From positions 62,001 through 126,000 of the forward strand of contig JAISVA010000035.1 in NCBI GenBank assembly GCA_031271815.1: a DNA stretch of 64,000 nucleotides, given 5' to 3'. How positions within the stretch are numbered: the stretch's first letter is position 1; every line of letters begins with the position of its first letter. This document shows, piece after piece, positions 24,769-31,988 of the stretch. The notes beneath the pieces are model-generated. The model was given only the letters and a program-made list of their open reading frames with translations, was not told where the DNA came from and ran no database searches. This stretch comes from Prevotellaceae bacterium. Lineage in GTDB: Bacteria; Bacteroidota; Bacteroidia; Bacteroidales; Paludibacteraceae. Made by a program: the position numbers and the translations under genes.

Positions 24769-25328
24769 TTTCGGATAATTGTAACTACTCCATTGGGTTC
24801 CAATTTGATGATGGAAGAGGGTGTTGCTGTTGTCTTGTCTTTTTGACGATAGGAAACGGTGTAGTCCACCGCATTTTTTATCTCATCGCTTATTTCATCA
24901 AAATGTTGGGGCGACGGCTGACCGCTCACATTGGCAGAGGTAGAAACGATGGGCGACCTGAAACGTTCGCATAACTTACGTGAAAATTCCTCTTTCGTAA
25001 CACGGATGCCGATACTACCGTCATGGGCGATCAGATTTTTTGCCAGATTTCGCGCACCTGAATAGATGATGGTAAGTGGAGTTTCGCTCAGATTAATCAA
25101 ATCCCATGCCACATCGGGCGCTTTTTCTACTAACCGCTCTATTTTTGCCTCATTATCTGTTAGTACAAGCATTGACTTGGAGTCTTCACGCTGTTTGATT
25201 TGAAAAATTCGCCTGACTGCTTCCTCGTTAGTTGCATCGCATCCAAGTCCCCAAATCGTATCGGTGGGATAGAGTATCACTCCCCCACTTTTCAGTACTT
25301 TTAAGGCATTCTTTAAATCTTCTTCCAT
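24765..25328 (-). CDS. tsaC: L-threonylcarbamoyladenylate synthase (TsaC/YrdC/Sua5)
   Basis: Makes threonylcarbamoyl-AMP from Thr, bicarbonate and ATP for t6A37 modification of tRNAs. The 187-residue YrdC domain shows GGVILYPTDTIWGLGCDA, KQREDSKSMLVL, DGSIGIRVTKEEF and SPIVSTSANVSGQPSP. The C-terminal Sua5 domain is absent, so it is the short TsaC form. Overlaps the downstream sugar-phosphate transferase by ATGA. Confidence 0.92.
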   Translation of the reverse strand: MEEDLKNALKVLKSGGVILYPTDTIWGLGCDATNEEAVRRIFQIKQREDSKSMLVLTDNEAKIERLVEKAPDVAWDLINLSETPLTIIYSGARNLAKNLIAHDGSIGIRVTKEEFSRKLCERFRSPIVSTSANVSGQPSPQHFDEISDEIKNAVDYTVSYRQKDKTTATPSSIIKLEPNGVVTIIRK

Positions 25329-25417
25329 TTTATGAAATAAACTTAATTATGGAACGACGAGAATCTTTATTTATTGTAAATAAATAAATTTAACTTTTCT
25401 TTTGTCTGTTAAATATT

Positions 25418-25425
25418 TACCTTTG
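25418..25425 (+). promoter_or_regulatory. -7 box for dedA-family gene
   Basis: TACCTTTG, exact TAnnTTTG match, 24 bases before the ATG at 25449. Confidence 0.55.
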
Positions 25426-25448
25426 GAATCGAAAAAAATAATTTATTT

Positions 25449-26075
25449 ATGGAATCAGTATCCTTTATTCAGTGGTGTTTAGATAATCTCAATTATTGGA
25501 CAATTACCCTTTTAATGACCATCGAAAGTTCTTTCATTCCTTTTCCGTCCGAAGTGGTTGTACCACCCGCGGGATATAAGGCTGCAGCCGGCGAATTGAA
25601 TATATTCCTGGTATTGTTTTTCTCGACGTTAGGCGCCGCATTTGGCGCAATAATTAATTATGTGTTAGCTTATTACCTCGGTCGCCCGATCGTATATAAA
25701 TTTGCCAACAGCCGTTTAGGACATATGTGCCTGTTGGATCAGCAAAAAGTAGAAAAGGCGGAACGCTATTTTAGAGAGCACGGGGTTATTTCTACGCTGA
25801 TAGGAAGATTAGTACCGGCTGTTCGTCAGTTAATCTCCATTCCTGCCGGTTTGGCTAAAATGAAATTTCACCTCTTTTTGATTTATACCGTAATTGGCGC
25901 CGGCATTTGGAACGCAATCCTGGCTGCTATCGGATATTACCTGCACTCGTTTGTCCCGCAAGATCAACTGATGGATAAAGTGAGCGAATACAGTTCCGAG
26001 CTGTCCCTTATTTTTATCGGGTTAGCTGTTTTCGTTGTCGGATTTTTGATTTATAAAGGATTAAAGAAAAAATAA
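25449..26075 (+). CDS. DedA-family membrane protein
   Basis: Integral membrane protein of the DedA (SNARE-associated, PF09335) family, 208 residues. Visible: an N-terminal helix region with the conserved ESSFIPFPSEVVVPPAGYKA, a glycine-rich LGAAFGAIINYVLAYYLGRP, the amphipathic YFREHGVISTLIGRLVPAVR with the conserved Arg and Pro, and two C-terminal helices. Family members act as lipid or undecaprenyl phosphate transporters needed for membrane homeostasis. It is a single-gene unit convergent with tpiA; a palindromic MITE-like repeat lies between the two stops. Confidence 0.9.
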   Translation: MESVSFIQWCLDNLNYWTITLLMTIESSFIPFPSEVVVPPAGYKAAAGELNIFLVLFFSTLGAAFGAIINYVLAYYLGRPIVYKFANSRLGHMCLLDQQKVEKAERYFREHGVISTLIGRLVPAVRQLISIPAGLAKMKFHLFLIYTVIGAGIWNAILAAIGYYLHSFVPQDQLMDKVSEYSSELSLIFIGLAVFVVGFLIYKGLKKK

Positions 26076-26087
26076 TAATCAAAAAGG

Positions 26088-26246
26088 GACTGTCTCAAAA
26101 GTCTTTTTGAACGCAGATTACACGGATAACACAGATGAACGATGATTTTTATATAGTTGATAATTAGCTATATATAAAATCCTGTCATTTGTTATCTGTA
26201 AAAAACCGTATTATCTGCGTCATCTGCGTTCTTTTCGGACAGTCTC
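26088..26246. repeat. MITE-like palindrome, copy C
   Basis: Bounded by GGACTGTCTCAAAAG and CTTTTCGGACAGTC. Inner arms are ACGCAGATTACACGGATAAC and ATTATCTGCGTCATCTGCGT. The centre resembles the reverse complement of 49082-49229. It could also act as a two-way terminator for dedA and tpiA. Confidence 0.65.
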
Positions 26247-26275
26247 TTTTTATTTTATATTAAAAAGAAAATATC

Positions 26276-27034
26276 TCAACCTATTGCATCAATAATAGCA
26301 ACGAAATCTTCTACTTTCAACGATGCGCCGCCGATCAAGCCGCCGTCGATATCCGGATTTACAAATAAGCCCTTTGCATTTTGAGCGTTGCAGCTTCCGC
26401 CGTAAAGGATCGTTGTGTTGTCGGCAACTTCTTTTCCATATTTATCGGCGATCAAACTACGGATGTACGCGTGTATTTCCTGTGCTTGTTCGGGAGTGGC
26501 GGTTAAGCCTGTTCCGATAGCCCAAACCGGTTCGTAAGCAATCACGAGCTTAGAAAATTCTTCGGCCGGCAAGTTGAATACCGAGCCTTCCAACTGTGCC
26601 TTAACTACTTCATTTTGCTTGTTTGCTTCGCGTTCTGCCTTTACCTCACCGATGCAGAAAATTGGTTTTAAGCCATTTTTAAGAGCTAACAATGTTTTTT
26701 CCTTCAGAACTTCAAATGTTTCTCCATAGTAAGAACGACGTTCGGAATGACCTAAAATTACGTACTCTGCTCCGGTTGATTTTACCATAGCAGCCGAAAC
26801 TTCGCCGGTATAAGCTCCCGATTCTTTATCTGCGCAGTTTTGAGCCGCAACAGCAATTTTTTTAGTGTCGATAACAGCCGGCAAACTTGCCAGATGAATA
26901 AACGGCGTTCCAATGATTATTCCGCAAGCATAGCTTCGATCTTTTAAGGCAGCTTCCAATCCTTTTGCCAATTCCAGCCCTTCTTGCAGGGTCTTGTTCA
27001 TTTTCCAGTTTCCTGCGATAATGTTTTTTCTCAT
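26276..27034 (-). CDS. tpiA: Triosephosphate isomerase
   Basis: Glycolytic interconversion of dihydroxyacetone phosphate and glyceraldehyde 3-phosphate. All landmark residues are visible in 252 residues: [10 protein letters not shown] near the start (Asn, Lys), [13 protein letters not shown] (catalytic His), [13 protein letters not shown] (catalytic Glu), the phosphate-binding [13 protein letters not shown] and [10 protein letters not shown]. It lies 33 bases downstream of the DoxX-family gene and is probably in one operon with it. Confidence 0.97.
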   Translation of the reverse strand: MRKNIIAGNWKMNKTLQEGLELAKGLEAALKDRSYACGIIIGTPFIHLASLPAVIDTKKIAVAAQNCADKESGAYTGEVSAAMVKSTGAEYVILGHSERRSYYGETFEVLKEKTLLALKNGLKPIFCIGEVKAEREANKQNEVVKAQLEGSVFNLPAEEFSKLVIAYEPVWAIGTGLTATPEQAQEIHAYIRSLIADKYGKEVADNTTILYGGSCNAQNAKGLFVNPDIDGGLIGGASLKVEDFVAIIDAIG

Positions 27035-27067
27035 CTTAAAATAATTTTATATGGTTAATTAACGATT

Positions 27068-28354
27068 CTATTTATTTTTCCTTCGTTTCCGCTGTATCAA
27101 GCCGATCGAATGATCCAGTCCCAAAAGGACAAGAAGCGGAACGATAAAGGCAATGGCGGCGCAAACGATTGTTCTTGTATTGTTCCGCAGTTGTAACTGT
27201 CCCCATTCCGACTCTTCCAACGGACGATCGAAAGCCGGTATATTCGGGTAACTCCACTTATTGATGATTATGCCGTCTTTTACCAAAACCAGTCCCGGAT
27301 TAGAGCGGATAATCGTTTTCAACGTTATTTCGTCCGTGTTCATAAATGGATATTCAGCGCCGCCGGATTCTACAACAAACTCTTCTAACTCTTTACTTCC
27401 CAAACCGGTAGCAGTTAGAGCGTAGAAATTATAACCGTGCTTGCGTGTAAAGTCATACACGGCGTTTATTTCGTTTCGCTTGGAAGTACTTGCTTTTTCT
27501 ACTTTCGGCATTACAAGCAAGAAAGTGTAGCCGTCATTCTCAATGATATCTTCGGTAATATCGCCCATTTCGGGATTTTCAATCGTGAAATCGTGGATCG
27601 GCGGCTCATATCCTTTTTTGATTAACTTGCTTTTTGAATCGACGAACGTCCACGAAGAATCTTGTGGATAATTTTCGAGGGTAAATTCCTGTGCTACACC
27701 GTTTTTTTCATAAATCAGTACAGTTTCATATTCGTCTCTCGGCTCATTCTCCGGAATTTCCATTGACTTCTGAATATCGGTTCCGATTTTGTATGGACGA
27801 AAGTCTATAACCGGTAAATTCTGATAGCTGTAAAAGGCAAGAGCTAATGCAAAAAAACCGGCATAGATGGCTATTAACCAATCGGTTCGCTGTGTAAAAA
27901 GTTGCGGACTGTAATCGCGCCATAAGAAAATGACAACAACCATAAACGAGAAGACAACGTTTTTCCAAAACGTAGCCCAATTACTGATAATCAACGCATC
28001 GCCAAAACAACCGCAGTCGGTTACCGGATTGAAAACGGCAATGTAAAGAGTTAGCGGCAGCATCACTCCCATAAACAGCATTGTCAGTAACGAAGTAGTA
28101 CGTATGTTTGCCCCGAATAAAAGACAAATACCGAGCAAGAACTCCGCTGTAGAGAGCAATACGGATCCTACAAAAGCGAGCGGAATAAAGAAATCCCAAC
28201 CAAAGGCAAGCAAATAATCTTCCACTTTGTAAAATCCTCCGAAAGGATCGATCACCTTCACAAACCCGGAAAAAATAAATACGCAACCGATTAATATGCG
28301 GAAAATAACCACGACAGTGGTTCTAAATGCTGTGTTTTTTAGAAAATTCGACAT
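27068..28354 (-). CDS. DoxX-family membrane protein (BT_3928 type)
   Basis: A 428-residue membrane protein with the layout of Bacteroidota BT_3928-family proteins. An N-terminal DoxX-like bundle of four helices (residues 1-150) carries IGCVFIFSGFVKVIDPFGGF and the motif NPVTDCGCFGDAL; another helix follows (about 160-180), then a soluble domain of about 200 residues with a thioredoxin-like feel (DGYTFLLVMPKVEKASTSKR) but no CxxC, and a C-terminal helix. Its role is unknown; the DCGCFGD motif is shared with DoxX-type redox proteins. A -7 box lies upstream at 28397-28404. TpiA follows 33 bases downstream. Confidence 0.85.
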   Translation of the reverse strand: MSNFLKNTAFRTTVVVIFRILIGCVFIFSGFVKVIDPFGGFYKVEDYLLAFGWDFFIPLAFVGSVLLSTAEFLLGICLLFGANIRTTSLLTMLFMGVMLPLTLYIAVFNPVTDCGCFGDALIISNWATFWKNVVFSFMVVVIFLWRDYSPQLFTQRTDWLIAIYAGFFALALAFYSYQNLPVIDFRPYKIGTDIQKSMEIPENEPRDEYETVLIYEKNGVAQEFTLENYPQDSSWTFVDSKSKLIKKGYEPPIHDFTIENPEMGDITEDIIENDGYTFLLVMPKVEKASTSKRNEINAVYDFTRKHGYNFYALTATGLGSKELEEFVVESGGAEYPFMNTDEITLKTIIRSNPGLVLVKDGIIINKWSYPNIPAFDRPLEESEWGQLQLRNNTRTIVCAAIAFIVPLLVLLGLDHSIGLIQRKRRKNK

Positions 28355-28396
28355 ATTTTTTGAGTTTAAACTGATTTGGTCTTAAAAATAAAAATA

Positions 28397-28404
28397 CAAA
28401 GGTA
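28397..28404 (-). promoter_or_regulatory. -7 box for DoxX-tpiA operon
   Basis: TACCTTTG on the minus strand, 43 bases before the ATG at 28354. Confidence 0.55.
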
Positions 28405-28521
28405 TAAAAAACTCTTATCAATCGGTACAATCAACAGAAGTTTTTCTTTGTCCGGAACTGTTGGGAAAATAAGGTATGGATTACCTTCTTGAAGGTGGAT
28501 GCCGGTTTGGTTCCTTTGGGT

Positions 28522-28552
28522 ACCGGCTCAGAAGTGCCACAGAGGAGCCGGT
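28522..28552. other. GC-rich hairpin in a 280-bp gap
   Basis: ACCGGCTC pairs with GAGCCGGT around a 15-base loop. It sits in the gap 28405-28645, which also contains a partial inverted pair AAGGT...ACCTTCTTGAAGGT near 28471 but no gene. It could be a terminator of the lipoprotein operon (minus strand) or a decayed repeat. Confidence 0.35.
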
Positions 28553-28645
28553 TTTGGGAACTTTGGTAAATTTTGACAAAATTGTTGTCATTTTTTAGTT
28601 ACGCAAGAGGCACGCCCATTGTACGCTGGCGTTGACGCCTTTTAC

Positions 28646-29359
28646 TTATTCTAATACACTACGGACAAAGAAACCATAGTTAGTGTAACCATTATATGGT
28701 TTATTACACCAATAACCACCACCTACTGGACAATCATGCGAACCATCAAAGTTCCGACAACCCATAGGCAAAAAAAGAGAATTACCAGTAGCAATATCAG
28801 TAAATTTAACGCCATCTATACCATTTTCGGTAGTTATACTTTCTCTGGTTACTTTGTCTGTTTCTAATAGTTTGTCAACTTCTTCTGCTGTAGGTATTCG
28901 ATAGCCCTTAGGACTTGGATCGTTAACTTTTTCCCAGGTTGCACTTGTGGACATAGTTGAATCCCAAGACATAGTCAAATCCCAGGTTGTCCCTCCGATT
29001 GAATTTATTATTGGGTCGGTTGCACTCCAACCAATCTTTCGATTCCATTGATAAAACATTCCAACAGATTCAGGAGTGTCTGCAAAAGAACAGGGAGCAT
29101 CAACATTACAAGTAGCCCAACACACTCCATTGATTATTACACTTTCTTCTATGGTTGAATTTTCTTTTTTGTTATTGCAAGAAATTACTACCAAAGAAAT
29201 CAAACTGAATGTGAATGGTAAGCAATATTTTAAAATTTTTGTCATAATGAAAATTTTGAATTTTATTTTAGAATCTCCGGGTATATAGCTAAAACTTTGA
29301 GACAAAATAGGGATTAATAAAAAACTATTCAATAGTAGTATTGATACAATTTTTTTCAT
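28646..29359 (-). CDS. FISUMP-type lipoprotein with doubled signal sequence
   Basis: The mature part, about 165 residues, has the pattern of the Fibrobacter succinogenes major paralogous (FISUMP) domain: VCWATCNVDAPCSFADTPE, GMFYQWNRKIGW, DPSPKGYRIPTAEEVDKLL and a closing GGYWCNKPYNGYTNYGFFVR. The frame from ATG 29359 first encodes a signal-peptide-like MKKIVSILLLNSFLLIPILS and then, from an internal ATG at 29245, a lipoprotein signal MTKILKYCLPFTFSLISL ending VISC. The 29359 start lies 7 bases after the upstream stop and so fits the operon; the 29245 start gives a standard 199-residue lipoprotein. I cannot decide between them. Likely surface or periplasmic; function unknown. Confidence 0.72.
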   Translation of the reverse strand: MKKIVSILLLNSFLLIPILSQSFSYIPGDSKIKFKIFIMTKILKYCLPFTFSLISLVVISCNNKKENSTIEESVIINGVCWATCNVDAPCSFADTPESVGMFYQWNRKIGWSATDPIINSIGGTTWDLTMSWDSTMSTSATWEKVNDPSPKGYRIPTAEEVDKLLETDKVTRESITTENGIDGVKFTDIATGNSLFLPMGCRNFDGSHDCPVGGGYWCNKPYNGYTNYGFFVRSVLE

Positions 29360-29366
29360 TTTCTTG

Positions 29367-29861
29367 TTATTTTACTTTATAAAAATATTTTTCTAACTCC
29401 CCGTTTTCTATAATATTATTGAGCTTAGCGACATCAATAATCCCGTTTTTGAGTTTAAATTGACCATAATAATCTGACTTTTCTTCATAGTAATCTATAA
29501 ATGGATCGCTATCAATAATATATTGCTCTAATTCTTCGCGAGTAAATTCTCGTTCTCCGTTATTACGCCTTTCTTCTATTTCGGATATGATAAAAGATAA
29601 ATAAGCAATATTGGTACTCACATTTATCATTTCTGCATAATATCCGTTAATAAGTGTAACATTATAATGCCACCAAACATCACTACTAACCTTGCCTGAG
29701 GATATAGTAACTCTTACATTCTGCGAATAATCATTATTTGTTCGATAGACAACTACCGGAGCATTATCATCGTCAACAGGCCAATGACCAAACATTTCGC
29801 ATCCAGTCATTGCTATCGTTAATAACAATAATATCTGTATTTTTATCATCGCTTGTTTCAT
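29367..29861 (-). CDS. Small lipoprotein, unknown function
   Basis: A 164-residue predicted lipoprotein that I do not recognise. The N-terminus MKQAMIKIQILLLLTIAMTG leads to a lipobox MTGC. The rest is charged with a Tyr/Asp/Glu-rich C-terminus (DSDPFIDYYEEKSDYYGQ). I chose ATG 29861 over an in-frame ATG at 29891 because a Shine-Dalgarno-like AGGAGG lies 7 bases upstream of it, which is unusual in this phylum. It forms a two-gene unit with the FISUMP-type gene. AT-richer than flanking housekeeping genes. Confidence 0.7.
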   Translation of the reverse strand: MKQAMIKIQILLLLTIAMTGCEMFGHWPVDDDNAPVVVYRTNNDYSQNVRVTISSGKVSSDVWWHYNVTLINGYYAEMINVSTNIAYLSFIISEIEERRNNGEREFTREELEQYIIDSDPFIDYYEEKSDYYGQFKLKNGIIDVAKLNNIIENGELEKYFYKVK

Positions 29862-30015
29862 AATCCTGCCTCCTGTTTTTAAACTCTTCAACTATAACTA
29901 TAGATAAAAATCTTCAAATTTAATTTTTAACACTCATTTTTTATTTTTAACACCCACAAAGATAAACGATTTTTTTTCTCAAAACTCATTTAAACTTTTT
30001 CGCTACTACAAAAAA

Positions 30016-30085
30016 ACTTGCTCTTCTCCCTATAAGCCTTATATTAAGTGCGACCAAAAATGTACTTAAATGAAAAAGAGCAAGT
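30016..30085. repeat. Inverted repeat ACTTGCTCTT
   Basis: ACTTGCTCTT at 30016-30025 pairs perfectly with AAGAGCAAGT at 30076-30085. It lies in the 378-base gap between two divergent genes and overlaps the start of a 36-codon frame. It could be an insertion-sequence end or a regulatory stem. Confidence 0.35.
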
Positions 30086-30180
30086 ATGCAAATGTAACAA
30101 AGAAACAAACAGAAACACTGATTTATCAAATTCACGTTAATTTAAACATCCTTAAAAAAAATTGCAAAGTTAACCGGTAA
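30070..30180 (+). CDS. Possible 36-residue peptide, doubtful
   Basis: An ATG frame encoding MKKSKYANVTKKQTETLIYQ and then IHVNLNILKKNCKVNR before TAA. It is basic and matches nothing I recognise. Its beginning overlaps one arm of the inverted repeat. It may be the remnant of a transposase N-terminus or chance. Confidence 0.2.
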   Translation: MKKSKYANVTKKQTETLIYQIHVNLNILKKNCKVNR

Positions 30181-30234
30181 AAACAGGCAAGTCAATAGTC
30201 CTTTTTCACTATTTTTATTCATATATTTTACTCG

Positions 30235-30242
30235 TATATTTG
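30235..30242 (+). promoter_or_regulatory. -7 box for LuxR-type gene
   Basis: TATATTTG, exact TAnnTTTG match, 27 bases before the ATG at 30270. Confidence 0.55.
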
Positions 30243-30269
30243 TAGTTTTGGTAATTAAAAAACAACAAG

Positions 30270-31022
30270 ATGGGAGAGATGAAACAACGGCTTTTGGCAA
30301 ATGTAAAACTACCGGTAATAGAAAAATCCGAATACGATAAGATTGAGCTGTTCAAAAAAACGCTTGATATGTTGTCCGGCATGTGTAACCAAAGCATTTT
30401 TATTCTCGACTACTCTACGCAGGGATTCCTTTACCTGTCGCCTCATCCGCTGTTTTTATGCGGACATACGGTTGATGAGGCAATGGAAATGGGATTCGAT
30501 TTTTTAGAAGAGGTAATTGCACCCGAAAGTCAGGAAATGCTCACTGAAATAGCCCGGTCGGGCTGGCAATTTTTCTACGAAACTATTGAGGAGGAAGGCA
30601 ATGGCGCGCTGTCATACGATATTTACTTAAAACATAAAAACGGACTGAAAACGCTGGTTAATCAAAAATCCGCTCCCTTTTTTCTCACGAAAGACGGCAA
30701 TCCGTGGCTGGTTATTTGTTTAGTTGGTCACTCATCCCGCAAAAAAGCCGGGAATATGATTTTCGCAAGAAAGGATAAAACGGAATATTATACCTACGAT
30801 TTCCAAAAGAAAAAGAGGTTTCCTTATCGTCCTCCGGAATTGACTAAGCGCGAAAAAGAAGTTTCGTTATTAATCCTGCGGGGATATGATACGGAAACAA
30901 TAGCCAAAGAACTTGATATCAGCCCGAACACCGTAAAAAACCACCGTGCCAATATTGAGGTGAAATTAAGCGAAAGTAATCTATTCGATACGATAAGCGC
31001 GTTTTATTCCCTGCTGGGATGA
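30270..31022 (+). CDS. LuxR-family regulator with PAS-like sensor domain
   Basis: Transcription regulator of 250 residues. The C-terminal LuxR helix-turn-helix (about 190-245) reads LTKREKEVSLLILRGYDTET then IAKELDISPNTVKNHRANI. The N-terminal 140 residues resemble a PAS fold (SIFILDYSTQGFLYLSPHPL, then YDIYLKHKNGLKTLVNQKSA). No receiver domain or phospho-Asp is seen, so it likely senses a small ligand or redox state directly rather than a histidine kinase. It is a single gene with its own promoter. Targets cannot be deduced. Confidence 0.88.
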   Translation: MGEMKQRLLANVKLPVIEKSEYDKIELFKKTLDMLSGMCNQSIFILDYSTQGFLYLSPHPLFLCGHTVDEAMEMGFDFLEEVIAPESQEMLTEIARSGWQFFYETIEEEGNGALSYDIYLKHKNGLKTLVNQKSAPFFLTKDGNPWLVICLVGHSSRKKAGNMIFARKDKTEYYTYDFQKKKRFPYRPPELTKREKEVSLLILRGYDTETIAKELDISPNTVKNHRANIEVKLSESNLFDTISAFYSLLG

Positions 31023-31153
31023 ATAAATTATCCACAAAAATATTTACCCACAAATTATACGAATTAGCACGAAATTATTTAGAGTTGGTTTAAATTTTTA
31101 TTGAAACAGGGAAAGATCAGGAAACGAAAAGAAGTATAAATCCGATTTCTTAC

Positions 31154-31245
31154 TGAGGTTGTTTTGTTGAAAAATAAGGTTTTCTTAACAGGAAAAAATA
31201 TGATACAATTATTATTGAATGGAATTTAAACAGATTCTTAATTTA
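31154..31245. repeat. 92-bp dispersed repeat, copy 2
   Basis: Reverse-complement relative of 21565-21656; contains TGAGGTTGTTTTGTTGAAAA, AAGGTTTTCTTAACAGG and TTATTATTGAATGGAATTTA. It lies in the gap between the LuxR-type gene and DUF1599, flanked by degenerate TAGCACGAAATT / AATTTCGTGCTA sequence (31064 and 31270). Confidence 0.6.
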
Positions 31246-31278
31246 AAAATACATATAATTAATTACATTAATTTCGTG

Positions 31279-31830
31279 CTAATTTGCGGACTTTTCAAAA
31301 TCAATTTTTATCAGCCCGAATATGGCATAATTAATCATATCCATATAGTTGGCATCAATTCCTTCCGAGATAAGTGTTTGATTTTGATTGTCTTCTATCT
31401 GTTTGGTGCGATACAGTTTCATCAGGATCAAATCCACGTATGAACTGCTGCGCATATTACGCCATGCCTCGTCGTAATCGTGGTTTTTGGCAATCATCAG
31501 TTTTTTGGTTATATCCATATAATGGTCGTAACGCTTCAGCGCTTCCCTGGCGTCCATATCCGCCTCATCGGCAAAACCGAGCTCCAGCTGAATAAGCCCG
31601 ATGATGGAATAGTTGACAATTCCGATTAATTCCGAACGGATTCCTTCGTCAATCCTGGCTTCTCCTTTTATCTCAATACTTCGTATCCGGTTGGCTTTGA
31701 TAAAGAGCTGGTCGGTTACCGAAGAAGGACGCATAATGCGCCATGCCGCACTGTAATCGTGCAATTTTTTGGCAAATATATCTCTGCAAACGGCTATTAT
31801 CCGGTCAAACTGTTCTTCGGTACTAATCAT
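31279..31830 (-). CDS. Tandem DUF1599 protein
   Basis: A 183-residue protein with two copies of the DUF1599 unit. Unit one: LHDYSAAWRIMRPSSVTDQL...RSELIGIVNYSIIGLIQLEL. Unit two: NHDYDEAWRNMRSSSYVDLI...ANYMDMINYAIFGLIKIDF. The repeated HDYxxAWRxMRxSS and NYxIxGLIxxx motifs suggest an active or binding site per unit. DUF1599 is related by name to nucleotide-modification-associated domains, but its role in Bacteroidota chromosomes is not established. It has a -7 box at 31853-31860 and is divergent from uvrA. Confidence 0.82.
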   Translation of the reverse strand: MISTEEQFDRIIAVCRDIFAKKLHDYSAAWRIMRPSSVTDQLFIKANRIRSIEIKGEARIDEGIRSELIGIVNYSIIGLIQLELGFADEADMDAREALKRYDHYMDITKKLMIAKNHDYDEAWRNMRSSSYVDLILMKLYRTKQIEDNQNQTLISEGIDANYMDMINYAIFGLIKIDFEKSAN

Positions 31831-31852
31831 TTATCTCCATTTTTTAGTTATG

Positions 31853-31860
31853 CAAAGGTA
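31853..31860 (-). promoter_or_regulatory. -7 box for DUF1599 gene
   Basis: TACCTTTG on the minus strand, followed by C, 22 bases before the ATG at 31830. Confidence 0.6.
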
Positions 31861-31945
31861 GCTTTTTTTTATGATTAAAATGGAATAAATTGGAAGTTAT
31901 ATCATTTTTTGTAAAAATTAGCAGGATAAAGAAAGGCAATAGTCG

Positions 31946-31953
31946 TATCTTTG
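31946..31953 (+). promoter_or_regulatory. -7 box for uvrA; decides the start
   Basis: TATCTTTG, exact match, 35 bases before ATG 31989. An in-frame ATG at 31890 would lie upstream of this promoter and is therefore not the start. Confidence 0.65.
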
Positions 31954-31988
31954 CATTTTATATATCAGATTATATATCAGACCATTTT

